From: CAYSAD01 sp964428955
GTDB taxonomy: Bacteria; Patescibacteriota; Saccharimonadia; Saccharimonadales; Saccharimonadaceae
Direction: 5' to 3'
DNA: 64,000 nucleotides
Assembly (NCBI GenBank): GCA_964428955.1
Contig: CAYSAD010000003.1
Span: 1 to 64,000 of the forward strand
In this document: in pieces, positions 38,801-46,962 of the stretch
Position numbering within the stretch: position 1 is the stretch's first letter
Layout of the letters: each line of letters opens with the position of its first letter
The notes under the pieces: generated by a model
Seen by the model: the letters and a program-made list of their open reading frames with translations, nothing else
The model's database searches: none
What the model was told of the DNA's origin: nothing
Made by a program: the position numbers and the translations under genes

Positions 38801-39630
38801 TTCAAGAGTTTTTTCTCTTTCTGACCCTTGGCGACCTGAACCGCTTCGCTGAGCTCAGCAATTAGAACTGGCAAATCAATCTCATCGAGCAGTGCTTTCA
38901 AGGCTGTACCACCCATACCGACTTCGGCTAATTCTTCATATTCTTCCGGTAGGTTACGAAAATCAGTTTCCGCGATCAGCGCACCCTTAACTAAGCTATC
39001 AAGCTGGGCTTTTTTAATCGTGTAGTTCTCATTCAAGTCTTCGACTTCGCGTGACTGCGCTTCAGCAAGCGACTTCACGTCAGCATTTTCGGCTTCGGCC
39101 TCTTTCTCGTAGCGCATTTTGATAGCCGTACGGCCAGCTTCAGTTTCAGCTTCCAAGTCAACCAGTAGCTGATCACGTTTTTCTGCATCAACCTTCAAAA
39201 TGACGTAGGTCGCGAAATAAGCAATCCGCTCTAAGTTACGAACCGTGATGCCAAGCAGCAGGCTCATGGCGCTAGGCGTACCACGCATGAACCAAATGTG
39301 CGCGACCGGTGCAGCCAATTGGATATGACCCATTCGTTCACGGCGGACGATGCTTTTCGTTACCAGTTCGCCGTTCTTGTCGACAGCAGCTTCACGGGAG
39401 CGAACACCCTTTAGTTTGGTATCGTGCGGATTGATGTCCTTGACCGGCCCAAAGATCCGTTCGCAGAACAGACCGTCGCGCTCTGGCTTTTGGGTACGGT
39501 AATTAATCGTCTCTGGCTTCGTTACTTCACCGTGACTCCATTTCAGGATGTCCTCGGGACTGGCAACAGATAGACGGACAGCGTCGAAATCAGCGATTCC
39601 GTTACTGACGTTGGCAATAATGCGTGACAT
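35815..39630 (-). CDS. rpoC: RNA polymerase beta-prime subunit, zinc sites lost
   Basis: The 1271-residue subunit has clear clamp, active-site, bridge-helix and jaw regions (GLFCERIFGP, RRERMGHI, HPLVANGFNADYDGDQMAVH in two blocks, SGARGDISNVK, TADSGYLTRRLVDVSQDV, IAAQSVGEPGTQLTLRTFH). The N-terminal zinc-binding region (about 63-93) has none of its four Cys. The second site (about 914-925) reads STKNLHGIPRRSYG, with Pro922 and Ser925 where CxxC is expected. The catalytic loop is NADYDGD, with Tyr522 (codon 38065-38067) for the near-universal Phe; the three catalytic Asp are intact. It follows rpoB by one base. Confidence 0.98.
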   Translation of the reverse strand: MSRIIANVSNGIADFDAVRLSVASPEDILKWSHGEVTKPETINYRTQKPERDGLFCERIFGPVKDINPHDTKLKGVRSREAAVDKNGELVTKSIVRRERMGHIQLAAPVAHIWFMRGTPSAMSLLLGITVRNLERIAYFATYVILKVDAEKRDQLLVDLEAETEAGRTAIKMRYEKEAEAENADVKSLAEAQSREVEDLNENYTIKKAQLDSLVKGALIAETDFRNLPEEYEELAEVGMGGTALKALLDEIDLPVLIAELSEAVQVAKGQKEKKLLKRLKVLEGMFAAGIKPNSLTLTVLPVIPPDLRPMVQLTGGRFATSDLNDLYRRVINRNNRLKKLIDLNAPEVIRRNEMRMLQEAVDALIDNSAARGGRAVNATGGRRRLKSISDMLKGKQGRFRQNLLGKRVDYSGRSVIVVGPKLKINECGLPKQMALELFKPFVISWLLREEHAHNIRSATRLIEAGDTVVWDALDAVIEGKYVLLNRAPSLHRLSIQAFMPKLVEGKAIQLHPLVANGFNADYDGDQMAVHLPLSDDAQREARELMSATNNLLKPADGAPVLNIGQDVVLGNYYLTYEKPSAQTKDVKGYSSVYEAELAYDNKKLQLQTPIRVHTKGQIRETTLGRVFFNEILPADFPYDNSVQNKKQLKKVLAKIFTKYGAETTAQTADKMKGLAFRFATIAAVSTGKDDYLHFDEIGRFVAEGDAKTALISEQYDQGLITEDERYSLTVAAWRSVDAQVTEFLQTQLKSMDTSISVMVNSGARGDISNVKLASAMVGIMVDATNREIELPIRSSYKDGLSSLEQFVATRGARKGLIDTALKTADSGYLTRRLVDVSQDVFTVEDEVGDDEGFAILRAESELTMIDFANRLTGRFTAEAIKGHIKRDVLITRDVAEAIAADDTIDSVKIQSVLSTKNLHGIPRRSYGIDMATGSLVAAAQPVGVIAAQSVGEPGTQLTLRTFHAGGVAGGDITQGLPRVEELFEARTPKGQAHISEAAGSVDVWEDGKKYVIQVTPAAGHVERMALEGRTIAVKAGSNVKVGDVLASAEGEAKPLVAPFDGVVEIAEDTLVLAANASSPVRYEVPGTAQLTVKAGDTVEAGDRLTIGSLNLHDLMRLKGTEATQRYIINEVLRIYAAQGQDVADKHLEIIVRQMFSRVQVEDPGDSSFVTGDIVSKAAVIDANETLVAGKQELIQYTQLLLGITKVSIWSDSWLSAASFQDTTRVLINAAVSGRADRLHGLKENVIIGRKIPVGTGVLSEPIDVADTVVEV

Positions 39631-39631
39631 A

Positions 39632-42600
39632 TTACGCCTCCTCTTTCGTTACGTCGGTTTCAAATTCCTCTGCGGTTTCAATCGTTAAACCATCTTCTGT
39701 CAGGTCAATTTCATCGGCCTCATCAAGAATGGTTTCGGTATCATCATCGTCACTCGTGGCTATCGGCACTGTTTTGTCGGCCGGACCACTCTCAGCGATA
39801 ACTTCTTCGGCGTCAATAATGCCGTCTTCAGATTCGTCGAGCAAGTCAACGCGTAGACCAAGACCTTGTAGTTCCTTGACCAAAACATTAAATGACTCTG
39901 GCAGCTTAGGGCCAACAATTGGCTCATCCTTGATGATAGATTCGTAGGCTTTAGCACGACCATATACATCGTCAGACTTAATTGTCAACATTTCCTGCAA
40001 GGTTGTAGCGGCACCGTAGGCTTCGAGGGCCCAGACTTCCATCTCTCCAAATCGCTGACCACCGTTTTGAGCTTTACCACCAAGTGGTTGCTGGGTGACC
40101 ATGGTGTACGGACCGGTTGAACGGGCGTGAATCTTGTCGCTCACCATGTGGTGCAGTTTGATCATATGCATGACACCGACGGTGGTACGTTCTTCGAACG
40201 GTTGACCGTCACGACCATCAAACAGTTGGAATTTACCATCACTAGCAAAGCCAGCTTTTTCGAGTTCGGTACTAATCGTGTCATTTGGTACGCCATTGAA
40301 GGCCGGTGTGGCAACTTTGTAGCCAAGTGCGCGAGCGGCCATACCAAGGTGAGTCTCAAATAGCTGACCGATGTTCATACGACTTGGCACACCGAGTGGG
40401 TTCAAGACGACATCAACTGGCGTTCCATCTTCCATGAATGGCATGTCTTCGATTGGTAGAATCCGAGCTACGACACCCTTATTACCGTGACGACCAGCCA
40501 ACTTATCACCGACTGAAATCTTACGGAGTTGAGCAACGAAAATCTGGATTTGCATCAGAACACCAGCTTTAAGTTCATGGCCGTTTTCGCGTGAGAAAAT
40601 CTTCACACCAACAACTTTACCGCCACCAGCATTGTTCATGCGCTGCGACGTATCACGCACATCCTTGGCTTTTTCACCAAAAATAGCACGCAATAGACGC
40701 TCTTCACTTGAAAGTTCCTGTTCACCCTTTGGTGTGATCTTACCAACCAGCACATCGCCAGCTTTCACTTCGGAACCAACTTGCACGATACCAGTCTCAT
40801 CGAGATGACGAAGTGACTCTTCCGATACGTTCGGAATATCACGAGTAACGATTTCCGGTCCAAGTTTGGTTTCACGGACTTCGACGGTGTAATCTTTGAT
40901 GTTGATACTAGTCAGCGCATCGTCTTTAACCAAACGGTCGGAAAGCACGATAGCGTCGTCCATGTTGTAACCACCCCATGGCATAAAGGCAACCGTCAGA
41001 TCGCGACCAAGCGCCAACTCACCGTCAGCCACCGATGCACCTTCAATCAAAATATCGCCAGTCTTGACCTTCTGGCCGCGGATAACGCGAGTTTTCTGGT
41101 TGATCGAGCGATCATCATTACTCTTATCAAAGTGAATCAACGAGTATTTCTTGAGTCCATCTTTGTACTTGACGTGAATTTCATCACCGTCAGCTCGTAC
41201 GACTTCACCATCAGCCTCGGCAACGATCAACTGGCTGGTGTTTTTAGCGATTTCAGCCTCGATACCAGTTCCAACCGTTGGTGACTCAGGATCAAGTAGT
41301 GGTACGGCTTGTTTCTGCATGGCCGTACCGGTCAAACTTCGGTCGACACGGTTTTTTTCGATGAATGGTACGAGAGCGGCCGGTGCACCGAGAATTTGCT
41401 TGTGAGCAGCGTCCATGAAAGTGACGTCGCCGGCATCTACCTGCTCAGGAAGCAGACCGTTTCGGGCGCTGACGCGCTCATTAGCAAATGAGCCATCGTC
41501 GTTTAGTTTAGCGCCGGCATCAGCGATGACTTCAGTCAATTCCTGCGAGGCGTCAAGATAGACGACATCATTTGTGACTTTGCCGTTTTTCACTTTGAGA
41601 TACGGCGTTTCAATGAAGCCGTATTCGTTAACGCGGGCATACGTCGCAAGGTTCAACACCAGACCGATGTTGGCACCTTCCGGCGTTTCAACTGAACACA
41701 GTCGTCCGTAGTGAGTCGGGTGAGCATCACGGACATCGAAGCCAGCACGTTCGCGCGAAAGACCACCAGGTCCCATCGAGCTCAGGCGGCGCTTGTGTGA
41801 CAATTCAGCCAACGGGTTGGTTTCATCCATTAACTGTGACAATTGGCTGCTCGCGAAGAATTCACGAACAGCAGCCACGACGGGACGAGCGTTGATAAGT
41901 TGGCTCGGACTGACATTCTCGATGTCACTCATGCTCATACGGTCCATAGCGTTGCGTTGCATACGAAGCATACCGACACGGAATTGACGAGCGACGAGTT
42001 CGCCAACTAGTTTGACACGACGATTACTCAGTGCGTCGATATCATCGGCGGCTTCCTGAGTATTATTTAAACGAATGATCTCTTTGAGGATGGCGATCAG
42101 GTCGTCCATCTGGAACACACGATTTTCAGTCGTATTTGCCACCGTCCGGCCTAATCGTTGGTTTAGTTTGTAGCGGCCGACACGGCTGTAATCAAAGCGT
42201 TTGAAATCAAAGAACATCCGTTCAATCATGCTGCGGGCGTTATCGACAGTGGCAAGATCACCCGGGCGCAAACGGCGATAAACTTCAATTAGGGCTTCAT
42301 TCGCACCAGTTGACGGATCTTTTTCGAGCGTAGCTTCGATATATTTGACATCACCAGTATCAACATCAGTGAAGAGTTTTTTGATTTCACTGGTTTTGCT
42401 ATGACCAAGCGCACGCAAAAGTGTTGTGACAGGCAGTTTGCGGCGACGGTCAATTTTAACGTAAATCGCACCGTTAGAGGCGGTTTCAAATTCCAACCAT
42501 GCACCACGGCCTGGAATCAATTTAGCACCGTAGTAGTTGCGGCCCAAGTTGTTATCGGCAGTGAAAAATACACCAGCTGAACGAATTAATTGTGAAACGA

Positions 42601-42994
42601 CGACACGCTCGGTGCCATTGATGATAAACGTCCCACGGTCAGTCATCCAAGGATAATCACCAAGGTAGATTTGTTGTTCTTTGACTTCACCGGTGACCTT
42701 GTTGGTCAACTCGACATTGGCATGCAACGGTGCATCAAAAGTGATATTGTTCTCTTTGGCTTCACGTTCAGTGACTTTGGCTGGGTCGAACGCGTAATCC
42801 TTGAACCGTAATTCTAATTTCTGACCAGTGTAATCTTCGATCGGATTAAGTTCTGCAAATATTTCACTCAAACCAGTGTCGACGAATTCTTGCCAACTAT
42901 TCTTCTGGTGAGCGATGAGATTTGGCAGCTTCAAAGCGGTATCTTCCTTCGTAAAGAAAATACGCCCGGTGCTGACAGGCTTAGTTTTTGCCAT
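39632..42994 (-). CDS. rpoB: RNA polymerase beta subunit
   Basis: The 1120-residue subunit starts MAKTKPVSTGRIFF after a GAGGAG ribosome binding site. A longer in-frame start 29 codons upstream would read through the leader and is rejected. The rifampicin pocket looks susceptible (SQLSQLMDETNPLAELSHKRRLSSMGPGG in two blocks, with Asp, His and Ser at the usual sites). GDKLAGRHGNKGV is intact. One active-site block reads GYNMDDAI where GYNFED is usual (40955-40963). The Glu/Asp-rich C-terminal tail of about 60 residues is long and acidic. Confidence 0.98.
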   Translation of the reverse strand: MAKTKPVSTGRIFFTKEDTALKLPNLIAHQKNSWQEFVDTGLSEIFAELNPIEDYTGQKLELRFKDYAFDPAKVTEREAKENNITFDAPLHANVELTNKVTGEVKEQQIYLGDYPWMTDRGTFIINGTERVVVSQLIRSAGVFFTADNNLGRNYYGAKLIPGRGAWLEFETASNGAIYVKIDRRRKLPVTTLLRALGHSKTSEIKKLFTDVDTGDVKYIEATLEKDPSTGANEALIEVYRRLRPGDLATVDNARSMIERMFFDFKRFDYSRVGRYKLNQRLGRTVANTTENRVFQMDDLIAILKEIIRLNNTQEAADDIDALSNRRVKLVGELVARQFRVGMLRMQRNAMDRMSMSDIENVSPSQLINARPVVAAVREFFASSQLSQLMDETNPLAELSHKRRLSSMGPGGLSRERAGFDVRDAHPTHYGRLCSVETPEGANIGLVLNLATYARVNEYGFIETPYLKVKNGKVTNDVVYLDASQELTEVIADAGAKLNDDGSFANERVSARNGLLPEQVDAGDVTFMDAAHKQILGAPAALVPFIEKNRVDRSLTGTAMQKQAVPLLDPESPTVGTGIEAEIAKNTSQLIVAEADGEVVRADGDEIHVKYKDGLKKYSLIHFDKSNDDRSINQKTRVIRGQKVKTGDILIEGASVADGELALGRDLTVAFMPWGGYNMDDAIVLSDRLVKDDALTSINIKDYTVEVRETKLGPEIVTRDIPNVSEESLRHLDETGIVQVGSEVKAGDVLVGKITPKGEQELSSEERLLRAIFGEKAKDVRDTSQRMNNAGGGKVVGVKIFSRENGHELKAGVLMQIQIFVAQLRKISVGDKLAGRHGNKGVVARILPIEDMPFMEDGTPVDVVLNPLGVPSRMNIGQLFETHLGMAARALGYKVATPAFNGVPNDTISTELEKAGFASDGKFQLFDGRDGQPFEERTTVGVMHMIKLHHMVSDKIHARSTGPYTMVTQQPLGGKAQNGGQRFGEMEVWALEAYGAATTLQEMLTIKSDDVYGRAKAYESIIKDEPIVGPKLPESFNVLVKELQGLGLRVDLLDESEDGIIDAEEVIAESGPADKTVPIATSDDDDTETILDEADEIDLTEDGLTIETAEEFETDVTKEEA

Positions 42995-43130
42995 TAAGTG
43001 CTCCTCGCATTGGATTAATTTTTTTAGGGTAATCGGCGCCGAAGATTCCCTAACCGTTGTCGTACCTCTGTTCACTGCCACGCGAAACTTTGGACATAGA
43101 TAACCACGGCTACACTACTTCTTGGTAGCC

Positions 43131-43159
43131 ATTGTGAAGCCTACCCGGCAAATAGTCAA
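43131..43159 (-). promoter_or_regulatory. Candidate promoter of rpoBC
   Basis: On the minus strand there is a -35 TTGACT (43154-43159), a 17-bp spacer and a weak -10 CACAAT (43131-43136). The leader of about 130 bases contains a hairpin (AGGG-AATC with GATT-A-CCCT) before the GAGGAG ribosome binding site. No known ribosomal-protein leader motif was recognised. Confidence 0.4.
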
Positions 43160-43185
43160 GAACGAAACTCGAAGAAATTAAAGAA

Positions 43186-43223
43186 GGTAGGCAACGGCGA
43201 GAAAGACTCAACCGTCGCCTACC
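43186..43223 (-). terminator. Hairpin after the 43534 gene
   Basis: GGTAGGCAACGG and CCGTCGCCTACC pair over 12 bp (one G-U) around a 14-base loop, 3 bases after the stop of the small membrane protein gene. A C/T-rich tail follows on the minus strand. Confidence 0.6.
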
Positions 43224-43225
43224 TT

Positions 43226-43534
43226 TTATCCACCTTGCCTCTTTTGGCGTGCCTGTTCGAGTCGGTCATGCTTAAAGCAAAAGTACACCATTGCGACAGC
43301 TATGATCAGACCGATAGGTAAACGAGTGGATGGAACAAGAAATGCCACGAGACTAGCAGCGACGAAAAAACCGATCATCTGCACGAAGTTTCGCTCAATT
43401 TCGCTTATTCTCTTTGGTTTAAAGTCCGGCTCCTGGCCTTTCCCGCACCATAAGGCGAACAACACGATCAGCGTAAGTACTGCGCAGCCTCCGAGTACCC
43501 AAAACATCTCATGTATCCAGAACGCATCAGGCAT
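43226..43534 (-). CDS. Small membrane protein, unknown
   Basis: About 102 residues from ATG 43534, which has GAGGAA 9 bases upstream; a GTG three codons earlier is too close to that site. One hydrophobic helix lies at about 11-30 and a pair at about 52-83. A short polar loop between them has PDFKPKRISEIE. The C-terminus is basic (HDRLEQARQKRQGG). No family recognised. It lies upstream of rpoB and downstream of clpP, with its own 3' hairpin. Confidence 0.6.
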   Translation of the reverse strand: MPDAFWIHEMFWVLGGCAVLTLIVLFALWCGKGQEPDFKPKRISEIERNFVQMIGFFVAASLVAFLVPSTRLPIGLIIAVAMVYFCFKHDRLEQARQKRQGG

Positions 43535-43606
43535 CTGGACCACTTCCTCTCAAATTTGTTAATGGACACCGCTACTATACCATCTTTTTCACAATAAATG
43601 AAGTCT

Positions 43607-44203
43607 CTAGGCCTTAGTGATGACTTCGTCAATCAGACCGTACTTGACCGATTCTTCAGCACTCATCCAGAAGTCACGATCGGCATCTTTTTCAATTTTT
43701 GAGAGTTTTTGACCAGTATTTTTTGCCAAGATTTGATTAAGACGCTGTTTCAGATAAATCCCTTCTTTGAGCGTGATTTCTTGATCAGTAATTTTGCCTT
43801 GCGTACCGCTACTTGGTTGATGAATCATAATCCGGCTATTCGGTAAAGCAAAGCGTTTACCTTTGGCACCACTAGAGAGCAGGAACGCGCCCATACTCGC
43901 CTGAAGGCCGATACCAATCGTTTGGACATCAGGTGTAACGAACTGCATCGTATCATAGATAGCCAAGCCGTCGTAGACGCTCCCGCCCGGACTGTTGATA
44001 TAGAGTTTGATGTCCTTCTTCGGGTCGTCATATGCCAAGTGAAGCAACTGTGCCACGACAATATTCGCCGTATGCTCGTTGACGTCTTCGCCAAGGAAGA
44101 TAATCCGTTCATTCAACAAGCGCGAATAGATGTCGAAAGCGCGTTCGCCATCATGTGTCTTTTCAATCACAGTTGGTACAAGGTAACTGGTTGGCTTCGT
44201 CAT
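43607..44203 (-). CDS. clpP: ATP-dependent Clp protease proteolytic subunit
   Basis: The 198-residue serine peptidase has the catalytic Ser in QASMGAFLL, His in MIHQP and Asp in the DADRDFWM helix, plus VNEHTANIVVAQLL and YINSPGGSVYDGLAI. It forms the tetradecameric chamber used with ClpC or ClpX; a clpC gene lies at the right edge of this window. It follows tig, the usual tig-clpP order, but a terminator and a separate extended -10 promoter lie between them. Confidence 0.98.
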   Translation of the reverse strand: MTKPTSYLVPTVIEKTHDGERAFDIYSRLLNERIIFLGEDVNEHTANIVVAQLLHLAYDDPKKDIKLYINSPGGSVYDGLAIYDTMQFVTPDVQTIGIGLQASMGAFLLSSGAKGKRFALPNSRIMIHQPSSGTQGKITDQEITLKEGIYLKQRLNQILAKNTGQKLSKIEKDADRDFWMSAEESVKYGLIDEVITKA

Positions 44204-44209
44204 ATATCC

Positions 44210-44237
44210 AGTATAACAAAACTAGCACTCGTGTAAA
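44210..44237 (-). promoter_or_regulatory. Promoter of clpP (leaderless)
   Basis: On the minus strand there is a -35 TTTACA (44232-44237), a 16-bp spacer and an extended -10 TGTTATACT (hexamer 44210-44215), 6 bases before the ATG. It overlaps the tig terminator. Confidence 0.6.
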
Positions 44238-44252
44238 TAGAGTGCTAGCTTC
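44219..44252 (-). terminator. Terminator of tig
   Basis: CTAGCACTC and GAGTGCTAG pair over 9 bp around a 9-base loop. On the minus strand TTTTGTT follows. The clpP promoter is embedded in its downstream side. Confidence 0.8.
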
Positions 44253-44264
44253 AATACCATATGC

Positions 44265-45554
44265 CTACTTTGAGTTTAGTTCGACAAGCTTGTCGACGGT
44301 TTTTTCAGTCAAAAGGCGGTTGGCGATGTCGCGCTGAACTTCAGGATTATCAAACTGTTTCAACGCTTCTGGGTCATTGGCATATTGTTGCCTGTAGAGA
44401 TTAATATGATTCGCTAGTTCTTCACTCGTAGCGTCAATCTTTTCGAGCTTGCTCAGTTCAGCTAGCACAAGACCAGCTTGGACGCGCTTGGCAGCTGTCG
44501 GGATGACTTCTTTTGCTTTCCAATCGGCTTCGTCTTTGAACTTCTGATTAGCGATGTATTGTTCCAATGTCAGATTCTGATACATCAGGTTCTGACGCAT
44601 GTCTTGCTCGATACTTTTCGCTTGATCATCAATCAGTACTTGCGGGGCTGGCACGTCGCTCTTTTCAACTAGTTCACCGACCAAGGCGTCTTTGAGCTTC
44701 TCGCCGGCTTCGCGATCTTTTTGTGCTGTCAGTTCTTTCTTGATATCGGCTTTCATTTCCGCGACCGTTTCAAATTGTTCACCGACTTTCTTGGCGAACG
44801 CGTCGTTGAGTTCAGGTAGTTCAGCAGCTTCAAGTTTCTTGAGCGTCGTCGTAAAGACGACCTCAGCGCCAGCCAGTTCCGCCGCATTATAATCATCAGG
44901 GAATTTAAGCTCTAAATCAAACGTATCGCCTGGTTTTTTACCAACAATACCTTCTTCGAAACCAGGAATAAACGTATTACTACCGAGCTTCAAACCGTAG
45001 TCAGTCCCGGTACCGCCGTCAAACGCCACGCCATCTTTCTTACCGACAAAATCAATCGTAGCCTCGTCGCCAGTTTCAGCCGCGCGCGAAACCTCACTTT
45101 TTTGACTCATACCTTCGCGCATCCGCGTAATAACGTCATCGATATCGCTAGCCTTTACTGGGCTGACTTCTTTTTTAGCCGTCAACTTTGTGTAATCGGC
45201 CAGTTTGATGGCTGGTAAAACCTCAGCCTCAGCCGTGAATTCCATTTCTTTTCGTGGAACGAATTTCGTAATCGCCACGGCTGGTCGTTCCAACACCCGA
45301 ATATCTTCTTTCGTAAAAGCGTCGGCCACAGCCTTACTCAACGCGTCTTCCATGGTTTGCTGATCAAGTGCATTCTGGTCGACATTTTTGGCGGCGACGC
45401 TGACTGGAACTTTACCAGCGCGAAAGCCGGCTACTTTCATAGTTTTAGCTAATTTTATCAATGCAACTTGTTCAGCGGCTTCGAGCTCTTTGGCGTCGAG
45501 CGCAATCGTCAACTCGACTTTGGTGTCAGATAGGTGTTTTACGGTCGTCTTCAT
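44265..45554 (-). CDS. tig: Trigger factor
   Basis: The 429-residue ribosome-bound chaperone has a ribosome-binding domain with the signature KVAGFRAGKVPVSV (GFRxGKxP). A PPIase (FKBP-like) domain is at about 150-245 (GDEATIDFVGKKDG, GSNTFIPGFEEGIVGKKPGD), and a helical chaperone domain follows. It should dock at L23, encoded in this window. It starts with an extended -10 only 10 bases upstream, inside the end of the hisS region, so its mRNA is nearly leaderless. Confidence 0.97.
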   Translation of the reverse strand: MKTTVKHLSDTKVELTIALDAKELEAAEQVALIKLAKTMKVAGFRAGKVPVSVAAKNVDQNALDQQTMEDALSKAVADAFTKEDIRVLERPAVAITKFVPRKEMEFTAEAEVLPAIKLADYTKLTAKKEVSPVKASDIDDVITRMREGMSQKSEVSRAAETGDEATIDFVGKKDGVAFDGGTGTDYGLKLGSNTFIPGFEEGIVGKKPGDTFDLELKFPDDYNAAELAGAEVVFTTTLKKLEAAELPELNDAFAKKVGEQFETVAEMKADIKKELTAQKDREAGEKLKDALVGELVEKSDVPAPQVLIDDQAKSIEQDMRQNLMYQNLTLEQYIANQKFKDEADWKAKEVIPTAAKRVQAGLVLAELSKLEKIDATSEELANHINLYRQQYANDPEALKQFDNPEVQRDIANRLLTEKTVDKLVELNSK

Positions 45555-45564
45555 ACAAATGCCT

Positions 45565-45593
45565 ATTGTAGCAAAGCTCGCCTAGGCAAACAA
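45565..45593 (-). promoter_or_regulatory. Promoter of tig (near-leaderless)
   Basis: On the minus strand there is a -35 TTGTTT (45588-45593), a 17-bp spacer and an extended -10 TGCTACAAT (hexamer 45565-45570). The predicted leader is about 3-4 bases. It overlaps the last codons of hisS. Confidence 0.6.
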
Positions 45594-46913
45594 CTCGTCG
45601 TCGCCGTCGTTCGCATGGCGGCGATCTTTGATACGACTAACCATTCGCTCGAAACCAAGTGTCTCTTCCTCGGCCGAAGCCGTATCTTTGAAGTTATAGC
45701 GCTTAGTCTGCAGCTCTTCTTCGCCGACAAAAATCATGTAGGGAATGTTCTTCTTGACCGCCGTTTTAATTTGGCGATCGAGTTTTCGACCTGATATATC
45801 GACTTCTACGTTGACACCCTCTTGACGAAGCTGACTCGCCAAATCTTGCGCACCGCTCAGTACGTCACCAAGTACGACGATGTAGGCCTCGGTAGTAGAA
45901 ACGAATTTCGGTAACAAATCATGCGATTGAAGAAACAGCTCGGTCGTGGTGAGGCCTGGCGCGAACCCGACTGCCGAGATCGGCTCAGCACCGAACAAAC
46001 CAACCAACCCGTCGTAGCGACCGCCGCCGAACATCGAGCGATTATTTTCTGGGTTAGTATCGAACACTTCGAAGACTGTTCCGGTATAGTAATCAAGGCC
46101 ACGCATCAGTGTAATATCAAAGACTGCGTTTTTAATGCCTGCTCGCTCCAAACCAGTAAATAGAACCTGAACTTCGGCGACCGCATCGCTACCGCGAATT
46201 TCCTTAGGCAAGTCAGCCATGCTTTGAGCTGCCAATAATCGCGAAATCTTCGCCAGGCCCTCTTCGGCCATGTCGCCAAAAATCTCGATAGCTTGATCAC
46301 GAAAATCTTCGGTGCTGATTTTCGATTTTCGATCGAATAATTTCATCATCAGTTGCGCCTGTACGACATCGAGTCCCAGATATTGAGCCATCATGAAGTT
46401 AATCAAATTGCGATTGTTAATACGAATAGCATACATGGAACTCTTGGCACCGAAGGCTTCCATAACCTTGCTAGCAAGCGTAATGATTTCAATTTCGGCT
46501 TGCGTCGCGTCAACACCAAAGATATCGACGTTGAGTTGCCAGAACTCACGCTCACGCCCACGTTGTGGCCGTTCGTAGCGCATGAAGTTGGCGACACTAA
46601 ACAGACGAGCTGGGTATGCCAACTCTTGTCGACGGGCGGCTACCATCCGCGAAATCGACGGTGTCATCTCCGGACGGATCGCCACCAGCCGACCACCTCG
46701 ATCGGTAAACGAATAAGTCTGCTCACCAGCTAGCTCTTGACCACTTTTAGCAGTATAGACGTCGAGTGGCTCGAGCATCGGTGCGGCATACTCCTCGTAG
46801 CCGAAGCGACGGACAGCTCGTTTCCAAGTATCAAAAATATAATTACGTACCCGCATATCATCTGGGTAATAATCGCGCGTGCCTTTATAACTGGCGGAGG
46901 ATAACGAGCTCAC
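45582..46913 (-). CDS. hisS: Histidyl-tRNA synthetase
   Basis: The 443-residue class II synthetase starts at GTG 46913. Motifs are GTRDYYPDD at the start, motif 2 in MRYERPQRGREREFWQ, the HisA-type VDIFGVD, the HisB-type RGLDYYTGTVFEVF, motif 3 GGGRYDGLVG with FAPGLTTTEL, and a C-terminal anticodon-binding domain (EAYIVVLGDV, VNVEVDISGRKLDRQI). No Shine-Dalgarno stands directly before the GTG, although GAGG is about 25 bases upstream. Confidence 0.96.
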   Translation of the reverse strand: MSSLSSASYKGTRDYYPDDMRVRNYIFDTWKRAVRRFGYEEYAAPMLEPLDVYTAKSGQELAGEQTYSFTDRGGRLVAIRPEMTPSISRMVAARRQELAYPARLFSVANFMRYERPQRGREREFWQLNVDIFGVDATQAEIEIITLASKVMEAFGAKSSMYAIRINNRNLINFMMAQYLGLDVVQAQLMMKLFDRKSKISTEDFRDQAIEIFGDMAEEGLAKISRLLAAQSMADLPKEIRGSDAVAEVQVLFTGLERAGIKNAVFDITLMRGLDYYTGTVFEVFDTNPENNRSMFGGGRYDGLVGLFGAEPISAVGFAPGLTTTELFLQSHDLLPKFVSTTEAYIVVLGDVLSGAQDLASQLRQEGVNVEVDISGRKLDRQIKTAVKKNIPYMIFVGEEELQTKRYNFKDTASAEEETLGFERMVSRIKDRRHANDGDDELFA

Positions 46914-46962
46914 TATGCCATCATTTTGACATTTTCCTCTGTATTTTGCAAGAATAAGCAGT

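Noticed and set aside
42995..43081. A 29-residue N-terminal extension of rpoB
   Set aside because: GAGGAG lies directly before the internal ATG at 42994 and the extension is unlike any beta N-terminus.
35815..43081. Long plus-strand frames antisense to rpoC and rpoB
   Set aside because: They have no ribosome binding sites, promoters or recognisable proteins, and they follow from the codon bias of the real genes on the other strand.
42995..43160. A riboswitch or ribosomal protein leader before rpoB
   Set aside because: There is a modest hairpin but no known aptamer signature or L10-type binding pattern could be recognised by eye.
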